Below, piece after piece: positions 63,712 through 64,000 of a stretch of 64,000 bases of DNA. The notes under the pieces are model-generated. The model saw only the letters and a program-made list of their open reading frames with translations, searched no databases and was not told where the DNA came from. Numbering within the stretch: the stretch's first letter is position 1; every line of letters begins with the position of its first letter. Source of the stretch: Novosphingobium sp. G106. GTDB taxonomy: Bacteria; Pseudomonadota; Alphaproteobacteria; Sphingomonadales; Sphingomonadaceae. A program made the translations under genes and the position numbers. The stretch lies in the NCBI RefSeq assembly GCF_019075875.1, contig NZ_JAHOOZ010000001.1, forward strand, positions 5,088,001-5,152,000. Reading direction: 5' to 3'.

Positions 63712-64000
63712 GGACTTCCTCCTCTTGCGACCAGACCCACCCTGGGCCGGACCATTCTGTAAAGCTGTTGTAGGGGACTAGGCATGTGCCGCCGTGGGTC
63801 CACTCTAGGTGTATGAGGTGGCCCTCCCAGTCGATGACCGCTCGTTTGAAGATCGACCGGAGCGCTAGGTTGATGCGGGCTGGATCGGGTTCACCGTCTG
63901 CAGGCTCTAGGGCCTCCAGGGCTCTGTTGACCCTCGCGCCCACCGTGAGGCCTGTCGCTATTTCCTGCCGGTCCTTGAGGTTCCTAGCGGCTTCCTTAGC
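63701..64000 (-). CDS. Hypothetical island protein, partial at the window edge
   Basis: Frame open to the last base of the window, so the start lies to the right. Visible: AKEAARNLKDRQEIATGLTV then GARVNRALEALEPADGEPDP, FKRAVIDWEGHLIHLEWTHG and CLVPYNSFTEWSGPGWVW. Basic helical N-terminal piece and a Trp-rich C-terminus with one cysteine. No motif recognised. Confidence 0.55.
   Translation of the reverse strand, partial: AKEAARNLKDRQEIATGLTVGARVNRALEALEPADGEPDPARINLALRSIFKRAVIDWEGHLIHLEWTHGGTCLVPYNSFTEWSGPGWVWSQEEEVHAE

Larger units (their letters stand above)
50990..64000. mobile_element. Genomic island/prophage-like element inserted in comM, right end not in window
   Basis: Begins where ComM stops being ComM and runs past the window. 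Contents: MarR-like regulator, small orphan genes on both strands, a ParB-like/HTH gene, a serine recombinase, a phage-like structural module and a phage-type terminator. Base composition is more even and GC lower than the flank. No conserved capsid, terminase or integrase of the tyrosine type is visible, so either those lie to the right or it is an atypical element. The left edge at about 50990 is approximate. Confidence 0.75.

Noticed and set aside
63606..63803. 65-codon minus-strand ORF at the right end
   Set aside because: Overlaps a 49-residue frame (63562-63711) and the 63701 gene with better protein-like composition.

Overview
The window is high-GC alphaproteobacterial DNA, most likely from a sphingomonad (Sphingomonadaceae or Erythrobacteraceae). 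The case rests on a crtY-crtI-crtB carotenoid operon, a GST-like protein resembling the division factor FzlA, a DUF3617 lipoprotein, MipA/OmpV, DUF1801 and many small secreted proteins typical of the group, and sphingomonad-type dispersed repeats. This is inference from gene content; no rRNA or tRNA gene was recognised.

Layout. 1-7.7 kb: end of an acyltransferase gene, a transglutaminase-like gene, the hisC-tyrC amino-acid operon, a Tat-exported flavin oxidase, the metX-GNAT-metW methionine operon and fdhD. 7.7-17.9 kb: VOC proteins, FzlA-like protein, NDUFA9-like oxidoreductase, two drug exporters, 6-phosphogluconolactonase, Nudix hydrolase, DNA polymerase IV and a frameshifted RTX-repeat protein. 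18-22.6 kb: carotenoid operon crtY-crtI-LOG-crtB, with crtY frameshifted near its start. 22.6-32.8 kb: ArsR/SRPBCC/GST operon, a uracil-DNA glycosylase overlapping an SRAP-family gene that lacks the catalytic cysteine, a GH19 lysozyme-like gene, a TPP riboswitch with thiC, a rifampin ADP-ribosyltransferase (arr), aquaporin, PhnA and YciI. 32.8-34.5 kb: an AT-rich two-gene cassette encoding a DUF3644 protein with an Rx4H (HEPN-type) motif and a cysteine-rich protein. 34.7-50.1 kb: ordinary chromosomal genes, including a DUF1801/AraC/VOC/DUF1801 operon, a TIR protein with membrane helices, a secreted HExxH protein, a Rieske protein, LLM and GMC oxidoreductases and small lipoproteins.

From about 50.99 kb to the window end lies a mobile island of at least 13 kb, inserted inside comM (yifB). 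Only the C-terminal ComM coding part, with Walker A, is present; the N-terminal part should lie beyond the right edge. The island carries a MarR-like regulator, many small orphan genes, a ParB-like/HTH protein, a serine recombinase, and a phage-like module (possible receptor or tail protein, large ejection-type protein, BRO-N-like protein) ending in a strong terminator.

A technical theme crosses the window. Six reading-frame breaks in five genes (RTX, crtY, an island orphan with two, a tail-like gene, an ejection-type gene) all fall on G/C homopolymers of 5-7 bases and are each repaired by one base. Consensus errors explain this best; true phase variation or decay would need raw reads to establish. 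These genes are annotated as frameshifted, not as independent short ORFs.
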